This document shows, piece by piece, positions 45,308 through 54,864 of a stretch of 64,000 nucleotides of DNA. Positions within the stretch are counted from its first letter, which is position 1; each line of letters starts with the position of its first letter. The translations under genes and the position numbers were made by a program. The DNA comes from Mesorhizobium sp. B2-7-2 (GTDB taxonomy: Bacteria > Pseudomonadota > Alphaproteobacteria > Rhizobiales > Rhizobiaceae). Below the pieces are notes generated by a model. That model was given only the letters and a program-made list of their open reading frames with translations. It did not search any database and was not told where the DNA came from. The DNA lies in assembly GCF_006440775.1 (NCBI RefSeq), contig NZ_VFTZ01000004.1, positions 62,001 to 126,000 of the forward strand, written 5' to 3'.

Positions 45308-45697
45308 TCATTCGCATTCCAACTTCGGCTTGCGGAAATTGGTGATGAACCAGCGACCGCCGGACGAACGGGCGTAGAATGTGTAGAAACACTCCTGGCG
45401 CTCGACATAGCCGGGCGTTTCGGTCACCTCATATTCGCTGCCGTGCTTGGTGCGGCGCACCTCGCCGCTCGATGAGCCGGAGACCGCATTGGTGGAGATC
45501 TTGCGCCACTGATAGGCGCGCTCGCCCTGGCCGAGTTCGATGACCGCGGTCGGCGGGCCGTAGTCGAGGACGACGGATTCGAGAGGCTGTCCGACATAGT
45601 TCTTCATGACGTCGGAAGCGCAGGCGGACAGGCAGACAAGCGCCGCCGCAAACAAGCTTTTCAGGGCCAGCTTGCGGCCCCTGGTTGATATGAACAT
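45308..45697 (-). CDS. Putative lipoprotein
   Basis: A 129-residue protein from ATG 45697. A signal sequence ends in the lipobox LSAC (SLFAAALVCLSACASDVMKN). The mature part reads YVGQPLESVVLDYGPPTAVI and later YVERQECFYTFYARSSGGRW, a small beta-rich domain. It should sit in the outer or inner membrane. A longer frame to 45844 lacks a signal and is not favoured. No specific function can be given. Confidence 0.78.
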   Translation of the reverse strand: MFISTRGRKLALKSLFAAALVCLSACASDVMKNYVGQPLESVVLDYGPPTAVIELGQGERAYQWRKISTNAVSGSSSGEVRRTKHGSEYEVTETPGYVERQECFYTFYARSSGGRWFITNFRKPKLECE

Positions 45698-45852
45698 GGT
45701 CCGATTCCCTGGGATAGGCCTTTGCCAGCTAGGCCGTGAAAATTGCATCGACATTACGCGGACGCGCATCAAGGCGGAGAAAGGCAGTTTCCCGCGGTGG
45801 AGATCGGCGGGGCCGGGCCGCCACGGAAAACTGCTCTCCGGCATTCCAGGCG

Positions 45853-46467
45853 CTAGAAGCGGTAGTTGATGCCGGCCTTCAGTTCCTGGCTGCCTATACT
45901 TGTCTTCGCTTTACCGATCGCTGATCTCGTTTCCACATCGGGCGTGCGGATATAGTCATATTCGACCTTGGCGGAGAGGCCGCCGGCAAAGGCTTGCTCG
46001 ACGCCTGCACCCACCAGATAGCCGAGCTTGCGGCTGTCGGTGTCGCGCACGCCGCCTGCCTTGTCGAATGTGGTCATGGCGACACCGGCGGTGCCGAAAA
46101 CCAGCGTCTGGTCGAAGGCGAGACCGGCCTTGGCCTTCGCGGCGGCGCGCCATTTCTCCTTGATCTTGCCGCCTTGGACATTGTGTTCGGCGCCGCCGAG
46201 ATAGGAACCTTCGAGCTCGGCGCCGAACACGGCCGGGCCCGACTGGATGTTATAGCCGGCCTGCACGCCGCCGCTCCAGCCATTCCGGCCGGCGAACGGA
46301 TTTGGCATCTTGGTGAAGGCCGTTCCGCCATGGACACCGACATAGGCGCCGCTCCATTGAAAGGCGGGCGGATCGTTGTAGGCGGGCGAGAGGTCGGCGG
46401 CCATTGCCGTCGCGCTGAGACAGGCGGCAAAAGCCGCGGTAAGGGCGATTTTGGTTCGATAAGACAC
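45853..46467 (-). CDS. Outer-membrane beta-barrel protein (Omp25/31-like)
   Basis: A 204-residue protein. GTG 46467 follows TTGGAGTGGAAC. The signal peptide ALTAAFAACLSATAMAADLS is followed by WSGAYVGVHGGTAF, repeated amphipathic strands (VQAGYNIQSGPAVFGAELEG) and a C-terminal aromatic strand ending GINYRF, typical of outer-membrane insertion. This is the small Omp25/Omp31-type barrel of Hyphomicrobiales. The 385-bp region up to 46852 holds no gene; it contains a CCGCAAGG/CCTTGCGG hairpin (46584-46605) and an AT-rich stretch near 46690-46750. Confidence 0.85.
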   Translation of the reverse strand: MSYRTKIALTAAFAACLSATAMAADLSPAYNDPPAFQWSGAYVGVHGGTAFTKMPNPFAGRNGWSGGVQAGYNIQSGPAVFGAELEGSYLGGAEHNVQGGKIKEKWRAAAKAKAGLAFDQTLVFGTAGVAMTTFDKAGGVRDTDSRKLGYLVGAGVEQAFAGGLSAKVEYDYIRTPDVETRSAIGKAKTSIGSQELKAGINYRF

Positions 46468-46852
46468 GTTCCACTCCAAACGCATATGCGCAGGGCAACA
46501 CCATGCGCGGATTGACCTGTGAAGCCGGCTCCTGGGATGGCCGCTCCGGTTCGCTTGTCTCTCGCGGGCAAAATAAAGCCGTGCCGCAAGGCAGGCGCCT
46601 TGCGGTCCGAACTTCCGTTGCGACACATTGCTCGAAAGACCGGCCCTATCTGTCAGGCGAAAATTGCAGGCACATTGCGCGGACCGGCAAAATGAAGATT
46701 TTTCTATTTGTTTTCAGCAATTTGCAGCGTTTCTGTTTACGCAAAATTAGGGTTTCGAGGCGGTGCAGGTCGGCAGCCGGGCCGCTTGATGGCGGACAAG
46801 CGAATGCGTATTTCTGGGCCACGCCGCCGAATCGGGCGACTCGAACCGGAGA

Positions 46853-47122
46853 ATGGCCTTGTCCGCACTGACGCGCTTTCTTGGCGACACGCCGCTCAGG
46901 GTGTTCCTGAAGCTGCTCGTGGTCTCCTTCCTCGTCGGCCTCGTCATGCATGCCTTCGGCTGGTCGCCGATGGACGTCTTCTACGGCATCCGCCAGTTCT
47001 TCGTCGATTTGTGGAATCTCGGCTTCCACGCCATCGACCGCTTCCTGGGCTATATCCTGCTCGGCGCCGCGATCGTCGTGCCGGTGTTCGTGCTGCTCAG
47101 GATCGCCAGCTACAGGAAGTAG
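46853..47122 (+). CDS. Small membrane protein (DUF6460-like)
   Basis: An 89-residue protein with two transmembrane helices: LKLLVVSFLVGLVMHAFGW at about residues 19-37 and LGYILLGAAIVVPVFVLLRI at about 64-83. The segment between reads SPMDVFYGIRQFFVDLWNLG. This matches a small conserved alphaproteobacterial family of unknown function. ACCGGAGA precedes the ATG. It is convergent with the histone-deacetylase-family gene, 12 bp apart. Confidence 0.78.
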   Translation: MALSALTRFLGDTPLRVFLKLLVVSFLVGLVMHAFGWSPMDVFYGIRQFFVDLWNLGFHAIDRFLGYILLGAAIVVPVFVLLRIASYRK

Positions 47123-47134
47123 CCCAGCGCGGCC

Positions 47135-48037
47135 TCACGCATATCGCGACGCCACCTCGAACAGGATGGCGTGGCGCGCGGCCAGCGCCGGCACGTCGGT
47201 CGAGTAGCCGCCGCCGATGACGCCGCACAGCGGCGCGCCCTGTCTGCGGAAATGGCCGATAACCATGTCCTCGCGGGCGCCGAGACCGTCGTCGGTGAGC
47301 GCCAGCCGGCCGAGCCTGTCCTGCGCATGGACATCCACGCCCGCATTGTAGAAGACGATGTCCCAATGCCTCTGCCCGGATAGGACCGGCAGGATGGCGG
47401 CGAGTCGTTCGAGATAGGCGCCGTCGCCGGTGCCGTCCGGCAAGGCCACGTCGAGGTCGGACGCGATCTTGCGCGCCGGGTAGTTGCGCTCGCCATGCAT
47501 GGAAAAGGTGAAGGCGCGAGGCTCATCCTTGAGAATGTCGGCCGTGCCGTCGCCCTGATGCACGTCGAGATCGACGACCAGGACGTTTTCGACGACGCCT
47601 TCCGCCAGCAGCGCCAGCGAGGCGACGGCGACATCGTTGAAGGTGCAGAAGCCGGCGCCGTGCGCGCGCCTGGCATGATGGCTGCCGCCGGCGGCGTTGC
47701 AGGCAATGCCGTATTTCAGCGCCAGCCTGGCGGCCAGCACCGTACCCGCGGTGGCGAGCTGCGCCCGCAATGACACGCGCGGGCCGATCGGAAAGCCGAT
47801 CTCGCGCTCTATTTTCGCCGGCACCTGGCAGGCGATCGCCTGGTCGACATAGTCGGCGGCGTGCGCCAGCTTCAGCAGTGCAGCCGGTGGCGGTTCCGGC
47901 AGCGAAAGCGCGCCGGGCACGGCTAGACCGCGTAAGCGCAAGGCCTCCATCAGCAGCGGATATTTGCTCATCGGAAAGCGATGGTTGACGGCGAAGCCTG
48001 CGTCATAGTCGGGGTGATGGACGATCTGCAGCGGCAT
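47135..48037 (-). CDS. Histone deacetylase-family (acetylpolyamine/acetoin-type) hydrolase
   Basis: A 300-residue zinc amidohydrolase. The family signature is AGGSHHARRAHGAGFCTFND (tandem His at about residue 130) and the zinc ligands lie in VVDLDVHQGDGTAD, with a further Asp in NAGVDVHAQD. Bacterial members deacetylate acetylpolyamines or small amides. ATG 48037 (MPLQIVHHPDYDAGF) is preferred to an upstream in-frame start at 48064. It is divergent from the MATE transporter; a shared substrate is possible but unproven. Confidence 0.88.
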   Translation of the reverse strand: MPLQIVHHPDYDAGFAVNHRFPMSKYPLLMEALRLRGLAVPGALSLPEPPPAALLKLAHAADYVDQAIACQVPAKIEREIGFPIGPRVSLRAQLATAGTVLAARLALKYGIACNAAGGSHHARRAHGAGFCTFNDVAVASLALLAEGVVENVLVVDLDVHQGDGTADILKDEPRAFTFSMHGERNYPARKIASDLDVALPDGTGDGAYLERLAAILPVLSGQRHWDIVFYNAGVDVHAQDRLGRLALTDDGLGAREDMVIGHFRRQGAPLCGVIGGGYSTDVPALAARHAILFEVASRYA

Positions 48038-48161
48038 GAATTGGGGGCTGCGCCAGGTTTGCAATTCGGTTGGCAGTCCGGCGGATATGGTTGCGTGATG
48101 CCGGCAAACTGGGGCACATCGGGTCCTCGATCAAGCCGCAATCGGACAGGCAGCAATTCCC

Positions 48162-49496
48162 TTGGACGCGACTCAAGCCAACGCCAGGTCTTTCGTCGTC
48201 ACCAACCGCTCAGTGCTGGCGATCGCGGTGCCGATGACGCTTGCCTATCTGACGACGCCGCTGCTCGGCATCGTCGATACCGCGGTGGTCGGCCAGTTCG
48301 GCGATGCTGCCCTGCTCGGCGGCCTCGCGGCGGGCTCGCTGGTGTTCGACGTCGTCTTCACCACCTTCAACTTCCTGCGTTCGGGCACCACCGGCCTCGT
48401 CGCCCAGGCCTTCGGGCGCGGCGATGCGCTGGAGGAGCAGGCGGTGCTGTGGCGCGCCGTGCTGATCGCGGTCGTCGCGGGCGTCATCCTTGCCGCCCTT
48501 GCGCCGCTCTTTGCCGTCGCCGGCCAATGGTTCATGGGCGCCGAGCCGCGTGTCAGCGAAGCGATGTCGGTGTATATCCGCATCAGGCTGCTGGCAGCGC
48601 CCTTCTCGCTGATCAACTACGCCATACTGGGCTACGTGCTGGGGCGAGGCGAAGGCGGTCTCGGGCTGATGCTGCAGGCGGTGCTCAACGGCATCAACAT
48701 CGCGCTCTGCTTCCTGCTCGGCCTCGAGCTCGGCTGGGGCGTTGCCGGCGTCGCCTGGGCGACGGTCACCGGCGAGTTCCTGGCCATGCTGCTCGGCCTT
48801 GCCATCGTGCTCGCCCGCTTTCGCAAGCTGGAACGGCCGTCGCGCCGCCGCATCCTCGACCTGCCGGCCTACCGGCGCATGCTGTCGCTCAACCGCGACA
48901 TCATGATCCGCTCCTTCTCGCTGCTTGCCGCCTTCGCGCTGTTCACCAGGCAGGGCGCACAGTTCGGCACGGTGACGCTCGCCGCCAACGCCGTGCTGAT
49001 GAACTTCTTCCTCATCGCCGGCTATTTCCTCGACGGTTTCGCCACCGCCGCCGAGCAGCTCGCCGGCCGCGCCATCGGCGCGCATGCGCCTGCCCCATTC
49101 CGGCAGGCGGTACGGCTGACGCTGATCTGGGGCTTTGGCCTCGCCGGTATCGCCACGCTCATCCTGCTGACCGCCGGCGCCAGTCTGGTGGCGCTGGTGA
49201 CGACCTCGATGGATGTTCGCGCGGTCGCCGACACCTATCTTCCCTGGGCGGCCTTCACGGCGCTGAGCGGCGTGCTGGCCTTCCAGATGGACGGCGTCTT
49301 CATCGGCGCCACCTGGTCGCGCGACATGCGCAACATGATGCTGTTGTCGTTCCTCGCCTTCAGCGCTGCGCTCATCACTCTGGCGCCGGCCTTCGGCAAC
49401 AGCGGCCTGTGGGCATCGCTGCATGTTTTCCTGCTGGTGAGGGGGCTGAGCTTGCTGACGGTCCTGCGGCTGAGAATGCGAACGGCGTTCAGCTGA
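48162..49496 (+). CDS. MATE-family efflux transporter
   Basis: A 444-residue inner-membrane protein with about twelve hydrophobic segments, in two homologous halves. The start of the first half reads AIAVPMTLAYLTTPLLGIVD, a DinF-subfamily signature (PLLGIVDTAVVG). It should export cationic or organic compounds in exchange for Na+ or H+. The start is TTG 48162; ATG 48234 would truncate the first helix. Its 3' end overlaps the convergent pyrD by 8 bp. Confidence 0.9.
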   Translation: MDATQANARSFVVTNRSVLAIAVPMTLAYLTTPLLGIVDTAVVGQFGDAALLGGLAAGSLVFDVVFTTFNFLRSGTTGLVAQAFGRGDALEEQAVLWRAVLIAVVAGVILAALAPLFAVAGQWFMGAEPRVSEAMSVYIRIRLLAAPFSLINYAILGYVLGRGEGGLGLMLQAVLNGINIALCFLLGLELGWGVAGVAWATVTGEFLAMLLGLAIVLARFRKLERPSRRRILDLPAYRRMLSLNRDIMIRSFSLLAAFALFTRQGAQFGTVTLAANAVLMNFFLIAGYFLDGFATAAEQLAGRAIGAHAPAPFRQAVRLTLIWGFGLAGIATLILLTAGASLVALVTTSMDVRAVADTYLPWAAFTALSGVLAFQMDGVFIGATWSRDMRNMMLLSFLAFSAALITLAPAFGNSGLWASLHVFLLVRGLSLLTVLRLRMRTAFS

Positions 49497-50580
49497 TCGG
49501 TTTTGAACCCCAGCGCTCGCAAGCCGAGTCGCGCAGGTCGCTGATCGAGCCAAGCCGCTCGCGTTCCACGAACCGCGCCATGCCGGCAATGATGCGCCCC
49601 GGCAGTGCCGGCCCGGCATAGATCATGCCGGTGTAGAGCTGGACGAGATCCGCGCCGGCGCGGATCTTCTCCAGCGCCGTTTCGGTGGAGTCGACGCCGC
49701 CCACGCCGATAAGGGCCATGTTGGGCCCGAGCAATTTGCGCATCCGGGCCAGAACCGCGGTCGAACGCTCGAACAGCGGTTTCCCTGAAAGACCGCCGGT
49801 TTCATTCGCCACGCCGCCGCTTCGCAATCCTGGCCGCGCCAGCGTCGTGTTGGAGACGATGACGCCGTCGATCTTCTTCTCGACGACTTCGGCGGCGATG
49901 TCTTCCAGTTCCGCCTCGACGAGGTCCGGCGCGATCTTGAGGAAAATCGGCGGCTGCGCGGGGGCGGCGGCACGCGCTTCCATCACACGTGACAACAGCT
50001 CGCCGAGCTGCTCGCGCGCTTGCATGTTGCGCAGGCCCGGCGTGTTGGGCGAGGAGATGTTGACCGTCAGATAACTCGCATGGGGCGCGAAGCGGGCGAC
50101 GCCGCGCTCATAGTCGGCGATGCGATCGGTGCTGTCCTTGTTGGCGCCGATGTTGACGCCGACGATGCCCGGCCGGCCCTTGCGCGCGGCAAGACGCTTT
50201 TCGGCGGCCGCGTGGCCTTCATTGTTGAAGCCCAGCCGGTTGATCACCGCCTCGTCCGCGGTCAGCCGGAAGATGCGCGGCTTCGGATTGCCGGCTTGCG
50301 GCAGCGGCGTGATGGTGCCGACCTCGGCAAAGCCGAAGCCAAGCCCAAGCAGCGCGTCCGGCACTTCGGCGTTCTTGTCGTAGCCGGCGGCCATGCCGAG
50401 CGGGTTGGGGAAGTCGAGGCCGCAAAGGCTAACCTTCAGCCGTGCGTCATGCGTCGGGCGCCGCGGCGCCGTCGCGCCGACCGGCAGCCCGCAGCGCAGC
50501 GCCGCGATCGACAGGCCATGCGCGGTTTCCGGATCGAAGGAGAAAAGCAGCTTCTGGCCGATCCGGTCGAGCACGCTCAT
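49489..50580 (-). CDS. pyrD: Dihydroorotate dehydrogenase (quinone), class 2
   Basis: A 363-residue class 2 enzyme. The N-terminal helical membrane-associating segment (LDRIGQKLLFSFDPETAHGL) distinguishes it from class 1. FMN-site motifs are GMAAGYDKNAE, NRLGFNNEG, and NISSPNTPGLR with the catalytic Ser. GVGGVDSTE and YTGMIYAGP lie near the C-terminus. It oxidises dihydroorotate to orotate in pyrimidine synthesis and passes electrons to quinone. Its start overlaps the stop of the DUF952 gene by 4 bp. Confidence 0.95.
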   Translation of the reverse strand: MSVLDRIGQKLLFSFDPETAHGLSIAALRCGLPVGATAPRRPTHDARLKVSLCGLDFPNPLGMAAGYDKNAEVPDALLGLGFGFAEVGTITPLPQAGNPKPRIFRLTADEAVINRLGFNNEGHAAAEKRLAARKGRPGIVGVNIGANKDSTDRIADYERGVARFAPHASYLTVNISSPNTPGLRNMQAREQLGELLSRVMEARAAAPAQPPIFLKIAPDLVEAELEDIAAEVVEKKIDGVIVSNTTLARPGLRSGGVANETGGLSGKPLFERSTAVLARMRKLLGPNMALIGVGGVDSTETALEKIRAGADLVQLYTGMIYAGPALPGRIIAGMARFVERERLGSISDLRDSACERWGSKPIS

Positions 50581-50924
50581 TCGCCCTCCAGCGCCGGGAA
50601 CTTGTGGCCGCCCGCGCCGAGCGGCAACGGCTTTACCCAGAGAACCGCATCGAGGTCGAGCTCGGCATAGAGATGCGGGAACAGGGCGCCACCGCGCGAG
50701 ACCTCGTATTTCAGCGCATCACCCAGCCTTGCCGCGTCGATCGCGATCAGCAGCAGGTCCGTCTGCCCGGCGAAATGCTTGGCCGCCGTCTCGCGAACCT
50801 GGCCGGCGGTGGAGAGATGGATGAAGCCGTCGGCGATGTCGATCGGCGCACCGGTGAAGCGCCCGTTCTTCTCGGCTTCGCGCCACAGCGCCTCGGGCGC
50901 GATCTTGTAGATAATCTGAGACAT
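50577..50924 (-). CDS. DUF952-family protein
   Basis: A 115-residue protein: MSQIIYKIAPEALWREAEKN, then DGFIHLSTAGQVRETAAKHF and, near residue 85, GALFPHLYAELDLDAV. This is the DUF952 pattern, with conserved FIHLS and FPHLY. The function is unknown; it commonly precedes pyrD in Hyphomicrobiales, as here, with a 4-bp overlap. ATG 50924 is chosen from the family N-terminus; the frame extends further upstream without signals. Confidence 0.88.
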   Translation of the reverse strand: MSQIIYKIAPEALWREAEKNGRFTGAPIDIADGFIHLSTAGQVRETAAKHFAGQTDLLLIAIDAARLGDALKYEVSRGGALFPHLYAELDLDAVLWVKPLPLGAGGHKFPALEGE

Positions 50925-51036
50925 TGTCGCGCTATAGTCCGAACCGAAGGTGCGGGGAAGGCTCGAAGCTCGACTCTTCCCCATTTCCGGCGCAAACCTG
51001 TGATAGCCCGCCTTCACTGGCTCATGGAGGAACAAC

Positions 51037-51468
51037 ATGCGTCTGCAGCACATCGTGATCCCCGCGGCGCTTTGCTCGCTGGTTGCCGCATCCGCCTATT
51101 CCGAGGAAACCGACCACTACCGTTTGGAGAAATCGGCCAACGGCTATGTCCGCATGGACACAAGGACCGGCGCCATGTCTGTCTGCGAGGAGCGCTCGGG
51201 CCAGCTCGTCTGCAAGATGGCCGCCGACGAGCGGGCCGCCTACCAGGACGAGATCGACCGGCTGGACAATTCGGTCAAGGCGCTCGACGCGCGTGTCGCC
51301 AAGCTCGAGAATTCGTTGTCCGCCCGGCTGGAATCGCAACTGCCCAGCGAAGAGGATTTCAACAAGACAATGGGCTACATGGAGCGCTTCTTCCGGACCT
51401 TCAAGGACATCGTCAAGGACCTGGACAAGGAAGACGGCGACGGCAAGCTGAACCAGCAGAAGACCTGA
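51037..51468 (+). CDS. Exported coiled-coil protein of unknown function
   Basis: A 143-residue protein with a signal peptide (VIPAALCSLVAASAYSEE). The mature part has a short domain with two Cys (VCEERSGQLVCKM), then a heptad-like coiled coil (EIDRLDNSVKALDARVAKLE) and an acidic/basic tail (MERFFRTFKDIVKDLDKEDG). It probably acts in the periplasm. GGAGGAAC precedes the ATG. No family was recognised. Confidence 0.78.
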   Translation: MRLQHIVIPAALCSLVAASAYSEETDHYRLEKSANGYVRMDTRTGAMSVCEERSGQLVCKMAADERAAYQDEIDRLDNSVKALDARVAKLENSLSARLESQLPSEEDFNKTMGYMERFFRTFKDIVKDLDKEDGDGKLNQQKT

Positions 51469-51568
51469 TTGCAGAGCCGCCCTGGGGAAAACCCCACGCG
51501 CGGCCTTTGTCGCTTGAAAACGCGCCGCGTCGCCGCATAATCATTCCGGTCCCCGCAAGAAGCACACA

Positions 51569-52255
51569 ATGATGATGGGATCGGGGGAGGAATATTTGCC
51601 GTCGGGCCACACTTTCGTCATTGCCGACGACCATCCGCTTTTTCGCGGCGCGCTGAAGGAGGCGCTTGCCGGCATCGGCGATGTTGCCGCCATCCACGAG
51701 GCCGGCGATTTCGAAAGCGCCAAAGCGCTGGTGCTTGCCAACGAAGATATCGATATGGTGCTGCTCGACCTGTCGATGCCGGGCGCCAGCGGCCTCTCCG
51801 GCCTGATCTCGCTGCGCGGCATCCATCCGGCGGTGCCGCTGGTGGTGGTATCGGCGCATGACGATCCCGTCACCATCCGCCGCGCGCTCGATCTCGGCGC
51901 TTCCGGCTTCATTTCCAAATCAGCCAGCATGGACGAGATCCGCGGCGCCGTGCAGGCGGTGCTTGCCGGCGACATTGCCGCGCCGGCCGGCATTGAGCTG
52001 GGCGTCGAGCGCGACCCTGAAATCTCCGACCTGATCAAGCGCCTGCAGGCGCTGACGCCGCAGCAGACGCGGGTGCTCGGCATGCTGGCGGAGGGCCTGC
52101 TCAACAAGCAGATCGCCTATGAGCTCGGCGTCTCCGAGGCCACCATCAAGGCGCATGTCTCGGCCATCCTGCAGAAGCTCGGCGTCGACAGCCGCACCCA
52201 GGCGGTCATCCAGCTGTCGAAGATCGGCGGCGACCCGCTGCAGCCGGTCGGCTGA
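51569..52255 (+). CDS. NarL/LuxR-type response regulator, ErdR/CrbR-like
   Basis: A 228-residue regulator. The receiver contains FVIADDHPLFRGALKEAL, the phosphoacceptor in MVLLDLSMPGASGLSGLI and GFISKSASMDEI. The HTH is LTPQQTRVLGMLAEGLLNKQ followed by IAYELGVSEATIKAHVSAIL. The combination of GASGLSGLISLRG and NKQIAYELG closely resembles ErdR/CrbR, which responds to the symporter-type kinase CrbS/MxtR and activates acetyl-CoA synthetase. A kinase of that architecture lies at 57627-61109. The pairing is inference. Three ATG codons stand in tandem near the start. Confidence 0.85.
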   Translation: MMMGSGEEYLPSGHTFVIADDHPLFRGALKEALAGIGDVAAIHEAGDFESAKALVLANEDIDMVLLDLSMPGASGLSGLISLRGIHPAVPLVVVSAHDDPVTIRRALDLGASGFISKSASMDEIRGAVQAVLAGDIAAPAGIELGVERDPEISDLIKRLQALTPQQTRVLGMLAEGLLNKQIAYELGVSEATIKAHVSAILQKLGVDSRTQAVIQLSKIGGDPLQPVG

Positions 52256-52267
52256 CCAGCATCCGGT

Positions 52268-53779
52268 TCAGTCCGGGCGCTGAACCGCCTCCTGCCGCGC
52301 CGGTCGTGCCTTGAAGATGGCAAAGCCGATTGCCGCCATGACCCAGACGCCGATACCGCCATAGAGCATCACCCAGCCAAAGCCGTGCGCCAGCGCGTCA
52401 TGCGCGACCTTGTCCGGCAATCCCGGCACTGGATTGCCGGCCGCGATCGCCTCGGCGAATAAATAGAGCCTTGCGTTATCGAGATCGGGCAGCGCTGCCA
52501 TGAGATGCGCGAGCGCGCCGCTCGCCAGGATAAAACCCATCACGGCGATGTTCACGGCAAGCGAGATCATGCGCGCGCTCATGTCTATGCCGGATGCCAT
52601 CCCGACGCGATCACGCGAAACCGAGCCGGTGGTGGTGTTGGTCACCGGCGTGTTGGTGATGCCGAGGCCAATGCCCGCGATCAGGCAGCCGGGCAGCATG
52701 GTCAGCCAGTTGGCGTGAGCCGCGGCGCTGCCCCACCTCATCAGGAGGAAGCCAATGCCGATGATCGCGAGCCCTGCCGGAATGATGACGCCGGGCCGGT
52801 AGCGCAGCGACAGCCGCTCTGCCAAAGGCGGCATCACCAGCGTCGGCAGCGTGTAGGCGAGCAAGGCAAGGCCGGTGGCGACGCTGTCGAGGCCCAATCC
52901 GGCATGGAACCAGATCGGCAGATAGATCATGAACGGCCAGTAGCTGATGTTCATTGCCGCCGAGCCGACGATCGCGCCGGAAAACGGGCGGATACGAAAG
53001 ACCGAAAAGTCGAACATCGGCCGCTTGCTGATCCTTTCGGCGATAAAGAACGCCACGAAGCTTGCGATCGACAGGCCAAGGATCGCCAGGGCGGCCAGGC
53101 TGGCGAAGCCAAGCTCCGGTCCTTGCGTGATATAGAAGACGAGGCAGAAGACGGCAGGCGACAAGGTCAGGATGCCGGCGAGATCCAACCTGCCTGCTTG
53201 CGGGTCCTTCGATTCATGGACGCCGGTGAGCGCAAGCGCGAATGCGACGATCGCGACCGCCACGTGGATGAGGAACACCCACTGCCAGCTCGACACGGCG
53301 ACGATGCCGCCACCGACGATCGGGCCGAAGCCGAGGCCGATGCCGAAGATGACGCCCCACCAGCCCCAGGCCACGGCGCGCTCTCGGCCTTCCTGGAATT
53401 CATGCGACAGCACAGCGAGCTGGCAGATCAGCATCGCGCCGCCGCTCAACCCCTGCAGGAAGCGCGCGACGATCAAAGTCGAGACATTGCCGGCCAGACC
53501 GCAGATCAGCGAGGTGAGACCGAAGGCGGCGATCGAGACCAGGAAGACGCGCTTGCGTCCATAGCGATCGGCCAAGGTGCCGACCGCCATCAGCACCGTG
53601 GTGACGGCGATGGTATAGGCGTTCATCACCCATTGCAGTTGCTTGAAGTCCGCGTCGAGCACCTGTTCCAGCGTCGGCAGAACGGTTGGGACGCTCGATA
53701 TTTCCAGCCCGAACATCAGGCAGGCAAGACATGCGGCAAACAGAACGACGATGCCCCGGCGGGTGAGGACAGGTGCCAT
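52268..53779 (-). CDS. MFS transporter, DHA2 (14-helix) type
   Basis: A 503-residue transporter with about fourteen hydrophobic segments. Signatures include LIVARFLQGLSGGAMLICQL (motif C-like) and ADRYGRKRVFL (motif A). It should export drugs or metabolites by proton exchange. ATG 53779 follows AGAGGTCTGACC; a longer frame lacks a good start. The divergent LysR gene at 53922 probably regulates it. Confidence 0.88.
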   Translation of the reverse strand: MAPVLTRRGIVVLFAACLACLMFGLEISSVPTVLPTLEQVLDADFKQLQWVMNAYTIAVTTVLMAVGTLADRYGRKRVFLVSIAAFGLTSLICGLAGNVSTLIVARFLQGLSGGAMLICQLAVLSHEFQEGRERAVAWGWWGVIFGIGLGFGPIVGGGIVAVSSWQWVFLIHVAVAIVAFALALTGVHESKDPQAGRLDLAGILTLSPAVFCLVFYITQGPELGFASLAALAILGLSIASFVAFFIAERISKRPMFDFSVFRIRPFSGAIVGSAAMNISYWPFMIYLPIWFHAGLGLDSVATGLALLAYTLPTLVMPPLAERLSLRYRPGVIIPAGLAIIGIGFLLMRWGSAAAHANWLTMLPGCLIAGIGLGITNTPVTNTTTGSVSRDRVGMASGIDMSARMISLAVNIAVMGFILASGALAHLMAALPDLDNARLYLFAEAIAAGNPVPGLPDKVAHDALAHGFGWVMLYGGIGVWVMAAIGFAIFKARPARQEAVQRPD

Positions 53780-53921
53780 GGTCAGACCTCTTGAGTTTCT
53801 TGGGCAGGGCGCAACCGGATGGCCGTTCGCCGCTGCGCGGTCAACCCAAGTTAGCGCAGGCTTGATCATTTTAAAATTACATGGTTGGATATTTCAGTGA
53901 CAACAAAATGGGATAGCTGAC

Positions 53922-54824
53922 ATGACGCTGGACGTAGATGCGGTGAAAGCCTTCGTCGCCGTCGCCGACTTGCGCAGCTTCACGCGCGCCGCCGAGGCTC
54001 TCGGCAGCACGCAAGGCGCGATCAGCGTCAAGCTGAAGCGGCTGGAGGATCGGATCGGCGAAAAATTGATTGAGCGAACGCCGAGGCTGGTGCGGCTGTC
54101 GACGCGCGGCACTGTGTTCCTGGAGCCCGCGCGCGAGCTGCTTGCCGCGCATGACCGCGCCGTCGCCAGCCTCACCGCCGTCCGCCGTCATTTCCGGCTG
54201 GGGATCGCCACCCATGTCGGCGGCGCCGAAGTGCCGACCCTGCTGGCGCGGCTCAATGCCCATGATCCGGCTTTGACCATCGAGGTGCGGCTCGACGATA
54301 CGCGCGACCTGCTCGCCGCCTTCGATCGCGGCGAGCTCGACGCTGCGATCGTGCGTCGCGAGGATGACCGCCGCGACGGCGAGGTGCTGGCGCCGGAGCA
54401 ATTCGGCTGGTACGCGACACCGGATTTCGTCTACCGCGCCGGCGAGCCGCTGCGGCTTGCCGCCTCCTCGCCGTCCTGCAGCATCCGCGACATCGTCACC
54501 GGTGCGCTCGACGCGGTCGGCATCCCGTGGACGCAGGTTTTCCTGGGCTGCGGGTCCTTTGCGGTTGCGGAAGCCGTTTCGGCCGGCCTTGCCACGGCGG
54601 TTTTCTCCTGTCGGCTCGCCCCGCCGGGCACGATCGAGGTCAGCCGCAAATTCGGCTTGCCGCCGCTGCCGGCGACCCAAATCCTGCTGCTTTCCACGCT
54701 CTCCGATCCGCAATCGCGCGAGGCGCTGCGCACCCTTGCCATGGCATTTCGCGAGCACCGTCCAGCGGCCAATGGCGCGAGGCCTCGGTTCCGCAATTCG
54801 CAAATGGCCGACAGCTCCATCTGA
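53922..54824 (+). CDS. LysR-family transcriptional regulator
   Basis: A 300-residue LysR protein. The HTH is MTLDVDAVKAFVAVADLRSF and RAAEALGSTQGAISVKLKRL. The effector domain runs from about residue 90 (FRLGIATHVGGAEVPTLLAR). It is divergent from the DHA2 exporter, 142 bp apart, and so probably controls that gene. The ATG follows a weak site. Confidence 0.9.
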   Translation: MTLDVDAVKAFVAVADLRSFTRAAEALGSTQGAISVKLKRLEDRIGEKLIERTPRLVRLSTRGTVFLEPARELLAAHDRAVASLTAVRRHFRLGIATHVGGAEVPTLLARLNAHDPALTIEVRLDDTRDLLAAFDRGELDAAIVRREDDRRDGEVLAPEQFGWYATPDFVYRAGEPLRLAASSPSCSIRDIVTGALDAVGIPWTQVFLGCGSFAVAEAVSAGLATAVFSCRLAPPGTIEVSRKFGLPPLPATQILLLSTLSDPQSREALRTLAMAFREHRPAANGARPRFRNSQMADSSI

Positions 54825-54864
54825 AGCTGGCGGCCGATGCGGTCTTGGCCGCAGCGCTGAAGGC